Source: Klebsiella pneumoniae (lineage in GTDB: Bacteria > Myxococcota_A > UBA796 > GCA-2862545). Taken from it: 64,000 nt of DNA. Each line of letters starts with the position of its first letter. The first letter of the stretch is position 1. Both the position numbers and the translations under genes were made by a program. Positions 45,849 to 54,830 of the stretch are shown piece after piece. The notes below the pieces were generated by a model. That model was not told the DNA's origin and did not search any database. It saw only the letters and a list, made by a program, of their open reading frames with translations. The stretch is from NCBI GenBank assembly GCA_945861065.1, contig CAMASI010000010.1, positions 1 to 64,000 of the forward strand, read 5' to 3'.

Positions 45849-45971
45849 ACTCACCTCCGGGACTGAGCCCGGGCTAATCCCCAATGCTGCCAAAGATCGG
45901 GGCCGACGCCCAGCCCGCCGCCTGTTACCCGAGGGAACCCCGGTGTCAACGCGTCCGGGAGGGGGTAGCGG

Positions 45972-46733
45972 ATGCTCAGCTTCTTGCTCTGGGGCGCGAC
46001 CGCCTCTGCAGCACCCGTCCTGCTCGACGCCTCGGACGGCGTACACCTGAAGGGCGACGTGTGGGGCAAAGGCACCCAGGGCGTGGTGCTGATCCATGGC
46101 GACGGCCGAACCCGCGCCGACTGGAGTGCCTGGGGTCCACGCCTCGCGGAACAAGGCATGCTCGTGCTCGCCATCGACCTGCGCGGTCACGGGGAGTCTT
46201 CGCTCGGTCGGCCGATGGCAGACGCGGACTGGCAAGCGGCCGCCCGAGACGTCAGCGCCGCCGTGGCGTGGATGCGCCGAAAAAGCGTTTCCGTCGTGTC
46301 CGTCGTCGCCGTGGATTCGGGCGGCAATGCTGCCATGGCCGCCGCCGCTGTGGACCCGGGCATTCACGACCTGACCTGGTTGTCCCCGCGACCCACCGCA
46401 CATGGCATGACTGCCCGCTTACAGCTCGCAAGTTGGGCCGGGCCCACGTTCTTTGTGGCTTCCGACGCCGACACCTTGTCTGCAAAAACGGCGACCCTAC
46501 TGGCGGAGTCCGCAAAAGGACCCCACCACGTAGTGACCGTTGCCGAAAGCGCCGCGGGGGTCAACCTGCTGGACGTGGACCCAGGAATTGGTTCCACGTT
46601 TATCTCCTGGCTCAACGGCAGCCTGATGGCCCAGGTCGAAGCCGCGGCCCGCGGTGCGGCGCAACCGCCGAAACTCGACGACATTCACGCGAGCGGCACG
46701 GCCATCGAAGACAAACAATCGCCCGTCCCGTAA
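45972..46733 (+). CDS. Alpha/beta hydrolase, exported; possible Asp nucleophile
   Basis: The product is 253 residues from an ATG with GGGAGGGG upstream. A signal sequence MLSFLLWGATASA precedes the hydrolase fold, which has VVLIHGDGRTRADWS (oxyanion HG), LVLAIDLRGHGES, and VSVVAVDSGGNAAM. The usual G-x-S-x-G elbow aligns as A-V-D-S-G, so the nucleophile position is Asp, or Ser shifted by one. The catalytic His region is not obvious at the C-terminus. Substrate is unknown. It lies 12 bases before cca, so co-transcription is likely. Confidence 0.78.
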   Translation: MLSFLLWGATASAAPVLLDASDGVHLKGDVWGKGTQGVVLIHGDGRTRADWSAWGPRLAEQGMLVLAIDLRGHGESSLGRPMADADWQAAARDVSAAVAWMRRKSVSVVSVVAVDSGGNAAMAAAAVDPGIHDLTWLSPRPTAHGMTARLQLASWAGPTFFVASDADTLSAKTATLLAESAKGPHHVVTVAESAAGVNLLDVDPGIGSTFISWLNGSLMAQVEAAARGAAQPPKLDDIHASGTAIEDKQSPVP

Positions 46734-46745
46734 CGAGAGAGAACC

Positions 46746-47984
46746 TTGGGCCCTTTGAGCCTGCCCGGCGCCGTGCAGCGGGTTGTAGACGCCATCGTGG
46801 CGGCAGGCGGACGCCCCTGGCTTGTCGGCGGCTGTGTGCGCGACCTGCTCACCGACCTGCCACTCGTGGACTGGGATATCGAGGTCTACCGTCTTGACGT
46901 AGACGATCTCGTGGCGGCCCTACGAAGCGTCGGACGCGTCGATGCCGTTGGCCGGGCATTCGGCGTGTTGAAGTGCCGACCCAAGGGTTGGATGGGGCCA
47001 GACATCGACGTGTCGATTCCACGACGCGACAGCAAGGTGGGCCCCGGCCATCGCGGAATTTCCGTCCAGGGGGACCCCGACATGACGCCGGTGGAGGCCG
47101 CCCGCCGTCGGGACCTCACCGTCAACGCCATGGGCCTCGACCTCGTGACTGGCGAGTTGCACGACGCGTTTGGTGGCCAAGACGACTTGAAGCGCCGCCG
47201 GCTGCGGGCCGTAGACGCCACGACCTTTCTGGAGGACCCCCTGCGAGCGCTTCGGGTCGCTCAGTTCGCCGCGCGCCTCGATTTCGACGTGGACCCACTG
47301 TTGGTGGCCTTGTGCCGCGACGCCGCCCTCGACGAGCTCCCCGCCGAACGCGTCGGGAAGGAGTGGGAAAAGTTGTGGCTAAAGGGGGTCAAACCCTCAC
47401 GCGGACTCCAGCTCGCCCGCGATGCCGGGATCGACGCGCGGCTCTTTCCGCATCGCACCGATCACGCTTCCCTCTGGGCCGCTGCTGACGTCTTCGCGAC
47501 GGTGCGGTCCGAGTTGCCAGGACAACGCGCTTGGTGCGGCGCCCTTGCCCTCTGGCTCCACCACACGGTCGAACCGGCCGTCGAAGGAATTCTCGACCGC
47601 CTCGCCGTGTTCACTGCGAACGGTTGGCCGGTTCGTCGCGCCGTGATCGACCTACTCCGGGTTCGGCACGTGGCACCCCGTGAGGACACCCCGCTGCGTC
47701 GCGTCGCCGCAGTCGCCGACCTGCGCGTCGCGCTCACCGTCCGCCACTGCCATGAGCCCGAGGCGGGTTGGGCGTCGTCGATCTTCCACGCCAACTTCCT
47801 GGGCATCGCAGACGCAGCGCCCGTCCCCCTCGTCCGCGGCCGGGACCTCGCCCGCTTAGGCTGGTCACCCGGTCCCGAAATGGGAGCGGAATTGGGCGCA
47901 GTCTACGGGGCGCAACTCGACGGCATCGTCACCACAGCCGACGAGGCCCTCGACTGGGTCAGATCCCGCCGCCCTCAGGCGTGA
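46746..47984 (+). CDS. cca: CCA-adding / poly(A) polymerase family nucleotidyltransferase
   Basis: The product is 412 residues from a TTG preceded by GAGAGAG. The N-terminal class II nucleotidyltransferase head has PWLVGGCVRDLL, the metal-binding DWDIEV, and RRRDLTVNAMGLDLV and DPLRALRVAQFAARL, which are the standard tRNA-binding and neck motifs. The C-terminal half is helical. Either CCA addition or polyadenylation is possible; sequence alone does not decide. The last 26 bases overlap the facing lipoprotein gene. Confidence 0.9.
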   Translation: MGPLSLPGAVQRVVDAIVAAGGRPWLVGGCVRDLLTDLPLVDWDIEVYRLDVDDLVAALRSVGRVDAVGRAFGVLKCRPKGWMGPDIDVSIPRRDSKVGPGHRGISVQGDPDMTPVEAARRRDLTVNAMGLDLVTGELHDAFGGQDDLKRRRLRAVDATTFLEDPLRALRVAQFAARLDFDVDPLLVALCRDAALDELPAERVGKEWEKLWLKGVKPSRGLQLARDAGIDARLFPHRTDHASLWAAADVFATVRSELPGQRAWCGALALWLHHTVEPAVEGILDRLAVFTANGWPVRRAVIDLLRVRHVAPREDTPLRRVAAVADLRVALTVRHCHEPEAGWASSIFHANFLGIADAAPVPLVRGRDLARLGWSPGPEMGAELGAVYGAQLDGIVTTADEALDWVRSRRPQA

Positions 47985-48942
47985 GCTGGGGATCGCCACA
48001 GAAGCAGTGGCTATCGGGATCGTCCACGTTGTCCCACACGCACTCACGGTCGGCGTCTGCCAGCGCCTGGACTTCGTCATTGCAGAAGCCCCTCATGTTC
48101 ACGTTGAGGTCGCAGTAAGCGTCCTCCAACTCAAACACGCCCGGCCAACTGAGGCCTTCGACCTCATTCAATCCGTACCAAGGCCCTGGGGCCTGCACCT
48201 GGCCGGCGGCGATACTTTCCTGCCGGATCAAACACTCCTCTTGGGCTGGGGTGCCCACGTCTCCGGTGTTGATCAGCGACGCACACGTGCCATCTGTCAG
48301 CAGGAATCCGAAGGACAGGCGGTCGTCGTCCAAGGGCGTCGAGAACGTGCGCATCAGGATCGTGTACGACACACCAGGCAGCGTACTGTTAATCGTGCAG
48401 TATTCAGGGGTTCCGCGGCCACCACTGCCAAATGGATCTCCGTAGTAGTCCGTCTGCACACACTCTTGCAACGAGATGGTGATCGGATTGCCGAGTTGGT
48501 CGTCGTAATTGACCTTGAAATCGCCGATTTCGACGCCAGGCGACCCCGTGTAAAACAGCGACTGACCGACCGTGAGGTCAATGTCGCCGTCATCAAACAG
48601 GTTGTCAGGGTAGTCGTACTTTTTCGACGAGTCTGTCGGCTTCGCGGCAACGGCTTGGGTCCAGTAGACCGTCTCCGGATCCACCCAAACGCAAACGGAA
48701 TTGCCCGTGCCGCGGAAGGTTGCGGTGACACCACCGCCGGCCGTCGATGTAGAAGCGCTGACCTCTGCGTACACCACGTTCGCCGCGATGTCCTCGACTA
48801 CCTGAATATCCACCGGCACGAATTCTGCGCTGCCGTCGGGCGCGAGGAGCTCGTAGACGTCGTCTACGCCCTCCACGCCGGCGGCGAACAGCCAATCGCC
48901 CGTGTAGTCACAACCCACGAGAGCGAGGAGCGTCAGCATCAC
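47959..48942 (-). CDS. Putative lipoprotein, partner of the TonB receptor
   Basis: The product is about 327 residues with a minimal signal and lipobox LALVGC (Cys 11). The domain is strand-rich with many Cys (GNSVCVWVDPE, SLQECVQTDYYGD, TPEYCTINST, DGTCASLI, EECLIRQES, YCDLNVNMRGFCNDE, HCFCGDPQ), suggesting a disulfide-stabilised exported domain. It contains GDIDLTVGQSLFY and similar beta-sandwich text. No family recognised. It starts at a GTG or ATG overlapping the upstream stop, so it is coupled to the preceding lipoprotein gene and downstream of the receptor. A role in substrate capture at the cell surface is inference. Confidence 0.78.
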   Translation of the reverse strand: MMLTLLALVGCDYTGDWLFAAGVEGVDDVYELLAPDGSAEFVPVDIQVVEDIAANVVYAEVSASTSTAGGGVTATFRGTGNSVCVWVDPETVYWTQAVAAKPTDSSKKYDYPDNLFDDGDIDLTVGQSLFYTGSPGVEIGDFKVNYDDQLGNPITISLQECVQTDYYGDPFGSGGRGTPEYCTINSTLPGVSYTILMRTFSTPLDDDRLSFGFLLTDGTCASLINTGDVGTPAQEECLIRQESIAAGQVQAPGPWYGLNEVEGLSWPGVFELEDAYCDLNVNMRGFCNDEVQALADADRECVWDNVDDPDSHCFCGDPQLTPEGGGI

Positions 48943-49856
48943 AGCACCTCAAAATCGAGAAGCACCGCGGGGCGGTCCTCCCAGTTTGACCACTCAAAGC
49001 CTTCGGTCGCCACCCAGTCGTGATCCCCGGACACGATGTACTGGGACGGCAGGTTCAGCGTGTTCGTCTGAACGACACCACCGTAAAATTCCATGTTGTA
49101 CTCGCCGATGAACAACCCAGCCGAGTCGCCATTACACGTCGCAAAGGTGTAGCTATTGGACGAAGGACCATCCATGAAGCCCCACAACTGCATCCCAGCC
49201 GGATCCGCGCCCGAATCGTCGATGTCGTAGAACATCTCCTGCTGCCAGATCGTGAAGTCAGCCTCGAAGTCGCCATCGGCGTTTTCAACGAAGTCGAGGT
49301 CCATCGCGTCGATCTTTTCGTCCCCATTCGTGTCCTCAAACGCGGTGATGCGAACCTCTTCCGTCGTGACCACTTCCAACAGGTCAAAACAGGTCTGTTC
49401 CAAGAACTCGCCGGTCGTCACCGGGTCCGCCTTCGCGTCCACCACGGGGTCGCCGACCGTGTCATTGAACCAACTCAGAATCGAGTCGTAGTCCACGAAG
49501 CGACCTGACGTGAGCTTACACACCAGCGACTCAAAACAAGGGAAGCGGAAGTCGCCAACGGTCGTTCCCCCGTAGGGGTACGTGTCGCCCGGCGTGTCCG
49601 CCAAGTATTGTGGCCCGACCGCCGGGTGCGGGTACGAGGTGAACTCGTTTTCCCCCAACATGCCGGGGAACAGCCCAAGGTACACGGGACCGATCAGTCG
49701 AACGTCGGTCACGGAGACCAAGGCACCCGATTCATCTGGAATGTCGCGTGTCGCGGCGGCCCGAGGAACCACGACCGTGCCTTGAAGGTTGCGAATCTCC
49801 AGACCCTCGTCGTAGGTACAACCGAGGAGCTGCAGAAGTAGCGGAAGGGTTTGCAT
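48939..49856 (-). CDS. Putative lipoprotein with EF-hand-like loop
   Basis: The product has 305 residues, with lipobox LQLLGC (Cys 13) in a short signal. The ribosome-binding site GAGGAGG overlaps the receptor stop region seven bases before the ATG. A sequence FEDTNGDEKIDAMDLDFVEN forms a 12-residue D-x-N-x-D loop of the EF-hand/dockerin kind, and DGDFEADF and DIDDSGADPAG follow, so calcium binding is likely. Aromatic residues and paired Cys (PCFESLVC, TCFDLL, ATCNGDSAG) are common. Family unknown. It is middle gene of a three-gene unit with the receptor and another lipoprotein. Confidence 0.78.
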   Translation of the reverse strand: MQTLPLLLQLLGCTYDEGLEIRNLQGTVVVPRAAATRDIPDESGALVSVTDVRLIGPVYLGLFPGMLGENEFTSYPHPAVGPQYLADTPGDTYPYGGTTVGDFRFPCFESLVCKLTSGRFVDYDSILSWFNDTVGDPVVDAKADPVTTGEFLEQTCFDLLEVVTTEEVRITAFEDTNGDEKIDAMDLDFVENADGDFEADFTIWQQEMFYDIDDSGADPAGMQLWGFMDGPSSNSYTFATCNGDSAGLFIGEYNMEFYGGVVQTNTLNLPSQYIVSGDHDWVATEGFEWSNWEDRPAVLLDFEVL

Positions 49857-49868
49857 GTACGTGCCTCC

Positions 49869-52631
49869 TCAGTACTGGTACCGGAGCCCAAGTGTGAGCT
49901 CCAGTGGTTGTTGACGCGAGGTCGTGACTAGACGGTTCTGCGCGTCAACCAGACCAAAATCAATGCCATAAGGCGCCTGGTTATTCGTGATGTTCGCAAC
50001 TTCCACTTCGGCAACCAGCTTGCCCTTGCGGACGTCGATGTCCTGCGAGAACTTGGCACCCAAGCGCCAAAAGTCGCCGAAGGTCAGGTAGGTGCCACGC
50101 GGCTGGATCCGCAAGCCGTACCCGATCGCCCCGTTGCCTTCGCTGATGTAGAGCCGTTCCTCGGGAATCCCGCTGTAGTACTCGAACAACGCGCCAACTG
50201 ACTGCTTCCACGGGTCCGTCGGCAGGTCCCAATAGGCCCAACTCTTCACCACATGGCTGATGTCGGTATTCAGGGGCCCGTAGTTGTACTGAGTCTGAGC
50301 GTCGTTGATGAACGACCCAGAAATCGCGCTCGTCGATGAACCTAACGATTGCGTGTAGGTGTAGGTGGCCTGCGCGGCCCAGCGCCTGGACTGCACCTTG
50401 GTCGCCCCGAGGTCCCACTGGAAGTAGTCCCGTTTGGCGAGCAAAGGCGTACGAAGCCGGAAGTGGTACTCGTCTGGGTTGGACAACCGAGACCCGATGA
50501 CTGCAGACCCGTCACTGTCGTAGATGAGATTGGTCTCATCTGGCTCGTACATGAAACGGCTGAACTTTCCCGCCATGCGAGAGAACAGGGCCACGTCGTC
50601 AACGATCTCACGCTCAAGCTGCAGCGTGATTTCGTCTACGCGTGGTGTGCGAAGTTGGTCGTGCGCGATGTTCAGGTTTTCGGCCTGTGTCACCGACACG
50701 ACGTTGGAGGCCGATGACAAGAAGCCCTGCCCGGCCCCATCATCAAAGTATTCGCCGAGGTACAGCTTTGACCCGTACGCCGCTGCAGACGTAAAGTCCG
50801 CGACACCCAGGCGACTTGTGTCGTTGAAACGACCCCAACCCGTAGCGATCTTGGTCTTGGCGTCCCCAAACGGGTCCCAGGCACCGTACAGGCGGGGCCC
50901 GAGCAGGTTGCCGCCGAGTACGGGCTCGCCGAGGTCGTTGCGCATCACAAAGTTGTCGAACCGAGTGCCATAGTTGATGGTCAGGTTCGAGACGGGCTTC
51001 CACGAGTCCTGCGCGAATGCCGAGTACGTTGACCCCGTCGTACGGAACTTGATGGGCCCGGTGATCTCGAACCAGTAGTAGTTGAGGAAGGTTTGGGGAT
51101 CAAAGGCGATCTGATTGATGTCAAAGTACTCGAGGTTACCCGAGTAGCCCTGAATCTGGTCCCACACGACCTGATCGCCTTCGAGGCCGAACTTGAAGTC
51201 ATGTGAGCCGCCAAAGGGATCCTTGACCGAGGTCAACGACAACTTGGTAGACGCTTGGTAGCGGAACCGGTCGTCAAAGTAGAAGTAGCCCCAGTTCACC
51301 GAGTCATAGGCGCCGCCAAGACCGATACGCCCGGGCGTCTCCCAGTCGGTGGTGTTCTCAGCCTCGTCTGGCGCACACGGGTGGTAGCCGAGGTCGATGT
51401 CGTGCGTGCACGGGACCGGCGTCACCTCGATGAAGGTCTTTTGCACCACGAACTGGGTGTCCGTGTTGACCTTCGGAGCGAGGAACCACTGCCAGCGCGT
51501 CTGGCTCACATATCCGCCCTGCGCCTGACGCCCCTGCGCTTCGGGCTTTTGGTAGGGGTCAGACTGGTTGATATTGTCGATCGTGGTGGGATCGAGTTGG
51601 ATGAAGGCCGTAAGGCGATGTTCACTCGTCGGTGCGACCGTGAGCTTCGCCAGCATGTAGTGACCTTCGTAGTCGCGCGGCTGAGGAATGCCGGTGGCCG
51701 CGATGATGCTCCGCTCCATCTGGTAGCTGATGATGAAGAAGGCCTTGTCACGCACGAGCGGTCCTGCCACCTTGGTGGCAAGCGCAATCGTTTCAAAGGC
51801 GCTGTCGAACCCAGTGGGCGCGAGTTGGTACGCATCTGGGGTGAACCGTGCGTCTTTTTTCGGCGACCAATTCGCGTTCGAGTAGAACACCGACGTATCG
51901 AACAAGAACGTGTTCGTTCCGGACTCGGTCACCAAGTTGACGACACCGCCAACCGACACACCGTACTCCGGCATGTAGCCGCCGAGCAGCACTTCGATTT
52001 GCTGGATCGCGTCGAAGTTGAAGTTGACGGAGAACGTGCCGGTAACGGGGTCGGTGATGTTGGCGCCGTCCAACATATACGTGTTCTCATTGGTCGCGCC
52101 GCCGCCGAGATTCTTGTTGCCACCTTCACCGGTGACGCCCACCGCGCCTGAAAGCGCCTGTTGATACGAGCGGCCCGCTGGCACCTTCTGGAGGTAGGCC
52201 TTGTCCAACACCTGGCCGCGTGTCGTGCTCTCCGTATCGACCGCTTTGGCCTGGTAGACGATCACGTCGTCTAGCGCACCCTGAGGCTTCAACGTCACGG
52301 GCTGAACCGATGTCCGGCCGACGTCCACCTTGATCTGTTCAATGCGGGCGCCTGCGAGCGTCGAAAATGTGACGTCCGCCTCATAGGTCCCGGGCACCAA
52401 CTCGACGAAAAGCACCTCACCCGACGCGTCGGTCAGCTTCAACTGGTTGCCGCCCGCCAAGCCTACGCCTGACAACTCAACCGATGCACCAGGCACCGGA
52501 AGTTGTTCAGAGTCACTGACGATGACCCGCAAGGACCCAGTGGTGACCGCCCATGCGGGCGTTGCAAAGAGCACGAGAAGCAGCGCAAACAGCGCTGCGA
52601 TTTCACGTACCGAACCTCGGAAGCGCAACAT
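49869..52631 (-). CDS. TonB-dependent receptor with carboxypeptidase-like N-terminal domain (Oar-like)
   Basis: The product is 920 residues. The signal peptide ends near ATPAWA. Residues about 25-115 form a carboxypeptidase-regulatory-like beta domain (GSLRVIVSDSEQLPVPGASV, then TDASGEVLFVELVPGTYEAD). The plug domain follows: QKVPAGRSYQQALSGAVGVT, the TYMLDGANITDPVTG motif and VLLGGYMPEYGVSVGG. The rest is a long series of barrel strands ending in LELTLGLRYQY, with a final aromatic residue. This is the Oar/SusC-like outline of receptors in Myxococcota and Bacteroidetes; substrate may be peptides or glycans. There is a TonB-box candidate around DDVIVYQAKA. First of three genes. Confidence 0.92.
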   Translation of the reverse strand: MLRFRGSVREIAALFALLLVLFATPAWAVTTGSLRVIVSDSEQLPVPGASVELSGVGLAGGNQLKLTDASGEVLFVELVPGTYEADVTFSTLAGARIEQIKVDVGRTSVQPVTLKPQGALDDVIVYQAKAVDTESTTRGQVLDKAYLQKVPAGRSYQQALSGAVGVTGEGGNKNLGGGATNENTYMLDGANITDPVTGTFSVNFNFDAIQQIEVLLGGYMPEYGVSVGGVVNLVTESGTNTFLFDTSVFYSNANWSPKKDARFTPDAYQLAPTGFDSAFETIALATKVAGPLVRDKAFFIISYQMERSIIAATGIPQPRDYEGHYMLAKLTVAPTSEHRLTAFIQLDPTTIDNINQSDPYQKPEAQGRQAQGGYVSQTRWQWFLAPKVNTDTQFVVQKTFIEVTPVPCTHDIDLGYHPCAPDEAENTTDWETPGRIGLGGAYDSVNWGYFYFDDRFRYQASTKLSLTSVKDPFGGSHDFKFGLEGDQVVWDQIQGYSGNLEYFDINQIAFDPQTFLNYYWFEITGPIKFRTTGSTYSAFAQDSWKPVSNLTINYGTRFDNFVMRNDLGEPVLGGNLLGPRLYGAWDPFGDAKTKIATGWGRFNDTSRLGVADFTSAAAYGSKLYLGEYFDDGAGQGFLSSASNVVSVTQAENLNIAHDQLRTPRVDEITLQLEREIVDDVALFSRMAGKFSRFMYEPDETNLIYDSDGSAVIGSRLSNPDEYHFRLRTPLLAKRDYFQWDLGATKVQSRRWAAQATYTYTQSLGSSTSAISGSFINDAQTQYNYGPLNTDISHVVKSWAYWDLPTDPWKQSVGALFEYYSGIPEERLYISEGNGAIGYGLRIQPRGTYLTFGDFWRLGAKFSQDIDVRKGKLVAEVEVANITNNQAPYGIDFGLVDAQNRLVTTSRQQPLELTLGLRYQY

Positions 52632-52647
52632 GCCTCACCCGACCTTC

Positions 52648-52664
52648 GGACCGTAAGTCGGTCC
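52648..52664. promoter_or_regulatory. Inverted repeat in the leader of the TonB receptor gene
   Basis: GGACCG and CGGTCC are perfect inverted copies separated by five bases, 17 bases upstream of the receptor ATG. It could be an operator or a leader hairpin. The position so close to the ribosome-binding site (GGGTGAGG) suggests a translational effect. Candidate only. Confidence 0.3.
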
Positions 52665-52839
52665 ATTGGCACCCACCCGGTGGCCGGGCGGCCGCGCTTG
52701 CTAACCCCATACGTTCGACGGGCAACGCCTGAGGGCAACGACACTGGCCAGCATGAACACATCTGGGATGCCGGTCACTCTCGGTGTTGAGCGCCCGGGC
52801 CGAACAGGCTAGCGGGGGCCCCATCCCACCGGAGGCGTC

Positions 52840-53484
52840 GTGCGGTCTTTCTTCAATCACGTCCTGGGTGCGTTCGCGCTCGTTGGGGCGCTAACGCAGG
52901 CGGCACCTGCTTCGGCCACGACGTTAGAGCCGCTCACCGTCGAACAATTCACTGACGCGTCGACTTGGGTCATTCGAGGAACGGTCCGCGAGGTGTGGAC
53001 CGACCTGGATGCGAAAGGCGACGTGTGGACCCACGCTCGGGTCAGCGTCACCGAAACGTTCAAGGGATTTGATGCGCCGGCCGAGGTCATCATCGACCAA
53101 GCCGGCGGGACCGTCGGCGCGTACTCGGTCTACGTGTCCGGCAGCGCAGGCTTCAGCGTAGACGAAGACATTCTCGCCTTCCTCTATCAGGTGCCCAGCA
53201 ACGGCCGTGTGGTTCTCGTCTCGAAATACAGAGGGAAGCTCGCGATTCGTCGCGCCCCCGGAGATTCCGAGTCGTATGTTCGCCGCAGCGAGGCCCGACC
53301 CAACGACCACTTCGACGGTCGGTTCCTGTCTCATCCCCCGGCCGAATCAAGGACGTACCTGGCGGACATGCTGGACCAAGTTCGTACCCACTTGTTGGTC
53401 GGTTGGCAGGGGCAGCCCATTTCGGGCCTGTCCGCCGCCGAACTCGCTCGGCTCAACACGCCCGACCGTAGGATCGCCCGATGA
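52840..53484 (+). CDS. Exported protein of unknown function, coupled to the matrixin
   Basis: The product is 214 residues from a GTG with GGAGG four bases upstream. A signal peptide ends near APASA. The mature part has LTVEQFTDASTWVIRGTVRE and VTETFKGFDAPAEVIIDQAG, a short beta-domain style seen next to metalloproteases in related bacteria. DILAFLYQVPSNGRVVLVSK follows, and the C-terminal third is polar and helical. Family unknown. Its stop overlaps the matrixin ATG, so the two are made together; a chaperone, inhibitor or targeting role is conceivable. Confidence 0.75.
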   Translation: MRSFFNHVLGAFALVGALTQAAPASATTLEPLTVEQFTDASTWVIRGTVREVWTDLDAKGDVWTHARVSVTETFKGFDAPAEVIIDQAGGTVGAYSVYVSGSAGFSVDEDILAFLYQVPSNGRVVLVSKYRGKLAIRRAPGDSESYVRRSEARPNDHFDGRFLSHPPAESRTYLADMLDQVRTHLLVGWQGQPISGLSAAELARLNTPDRRIAR

Positions 53485-54830
53485 ACCGCGCCGCAACCCT
53501 TTCCCTTCTCGCGCTTCTCGTTCCAGCCCGGTCGCTGGCATTCACGTTCACCGAGCACATTTGGCTGCCAGAGGACTTTCCGTTGGCCTACTGGGTCGCG
53601 GATGACGGCACGCCCGAATCGGCCTGCGAAGAGACCCTGGAGTTGCCCGGCGCCTGTGTGGCGATGGCCGACTGGGGCTACGACCAGTGGGAATCCGTCT
53701 CCTGTGCCGAGATCACCTCCGTCAACATGGGCCTCTGCGAAAACACAGGGTATAATCTAGGTGATCTTGAGAATCACATTACCTTCAACGACCCAGACGA
53801 ACAAATCTCTGAGTCGGGAACGTTGGCGGTCACCTTCACGCAGTCGCTCATCGTCGCCAAAATCGTAGATGGCGTGAGCTTCAGACACGCAACAGACTCC
53901 GACATCGTCTTCAACGAAGATGTCGTTTTCGATACACACGAGGACGTCGCGAGCGGAGCCGACAACGGGGGCGTGGACATTAACGGTGTAGGCACGCACG
54001 AAATCGGGCATACCCTCGGACTCGACCACTCCTGTCAGGAGGACGAGACCTGCACCGACCCGCTCCTGCTCGAAGCCACGATGTATTGGAGCGCAGGCGC
54101 AGGCGACCCAGAGCCCGCCACGATCGCCTCCGACGATATCGACGGCATCACCGCGTTGTACGGCCCGTATGCCACATTCACCTGCAGCCACGAGCTCGAC
54201 GACAACTTGGCGATCGGTGTCGTTCCGATGAACCTGAAGTGCATCGTCGAGTCTGAAACGCTCAGCGAAGTCGACAGCGCCGATTGGTCGTTCGGTGATG
54301 GCGGAACTGCGTCAGACCTCGCGCCCGTGCACGAGTACACTGTACCGGGCAACTACACGATCCAGATGACCGTGCACGGAAACCGCGAAGCCTGCGGCGT
54401 GGACGGCTGGGAATACGAATACCGCAAGGTCGGATACGTGCGGGCCTGTGGCTATCCAATCCCGGCGTTCCAGGCCGAACACGTGGAGGGCCTGGAGTAC
54501 CGCATGCTCAACGACACCGATGTGTCGGTGTATGGATGCATGCAGGACATTCAGTGGACGGTGCATGAAGGCGCTGGCACCAGCGGCCCAATCGTCGTGG
54601 ACGCCGTGAAAGCCTGGGAGCCTCTGTTCGAACTTCCTGCCGCCGGAACCTACACGATCGTCCTCAACGTCGGGGGCTACGCTGGTACCTCCGCCGCCAG
54701 CCTGGTCATCGAAGCCACCACCCGGGGCGGCACCAAGTCCACCTGCGACAACGGGTCGGCCGGCGGATCTGCTTGGCTCGGAATGATCATGGGGCTGGCG
54801 CTGCTACACCGGCGTCGTCAAGACGACTGA
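53481..54830 (+). CDS. Matrixin-type (M10) metalloprotease with PKD-like domain and MYXO-CTERM-like tail
   Basis: The product is 449 residues. The signal peptide ends near RSLA. The catalytic domain has zinc motif HEIGHTLGLDH (residues 173-183) and a Met turn in ATMYWS, preceded by FNEDVVFDTHEDV and the strand-loop text expected of matrixins. The domain ends in IDGITALYGPY, the standard M10 ending. Residues about 245-310 form a PKD-like domain (WSFGDGGTAS, VHEYTVPGNYTIQMTV), and a second Ig-like region follows. The C-terminus is CDNGSAGGSAWLGMIMGLAL plus an Arg-rich end, a MYXO-CTERM-like anchor. No propeptide cysteine switch was evident. The gene overlaps the facing RsmB gene by 44 bases. 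Confidence 0.9.
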   Translation: MNRAATLSLLALLVPARSLAFTFTEHIWLPEDFPLAYWVADDGTPESACEETLELPGACVAMADWGYDQWESVSCAEITSVNMGLCENTGYNLGDLENHITFNDPDEQISESGTLAVTFTQSLIVAKIVDGVSFRHATDSDIVFNEDVVFDTHEDVASGADNGGVDINGVGTHEIGHTLGLDHSCQEDETCTDPLLLEATMYWSAGAGDPEPATIASDDIDGITALYGPYATFTCSHELDDNLAIGVVPMNLKCIVESETLSEVDSADWSFGDGGTASDLAPVHEYTVPGNYTIQMTVHGNREACGVDGWEYEYRKVGYVRACGYPIPAFQAEHVEGLEYRMLNDTDVSVYGCMQDIQWTVHEGAGTSGPIVVDAVKAWEPLFELPAAGTYTIVLNVGGYAGTSAASLVIEATTRGGTKSTCDNGSAGGSAWLGMIMGLALLHRRRQDD

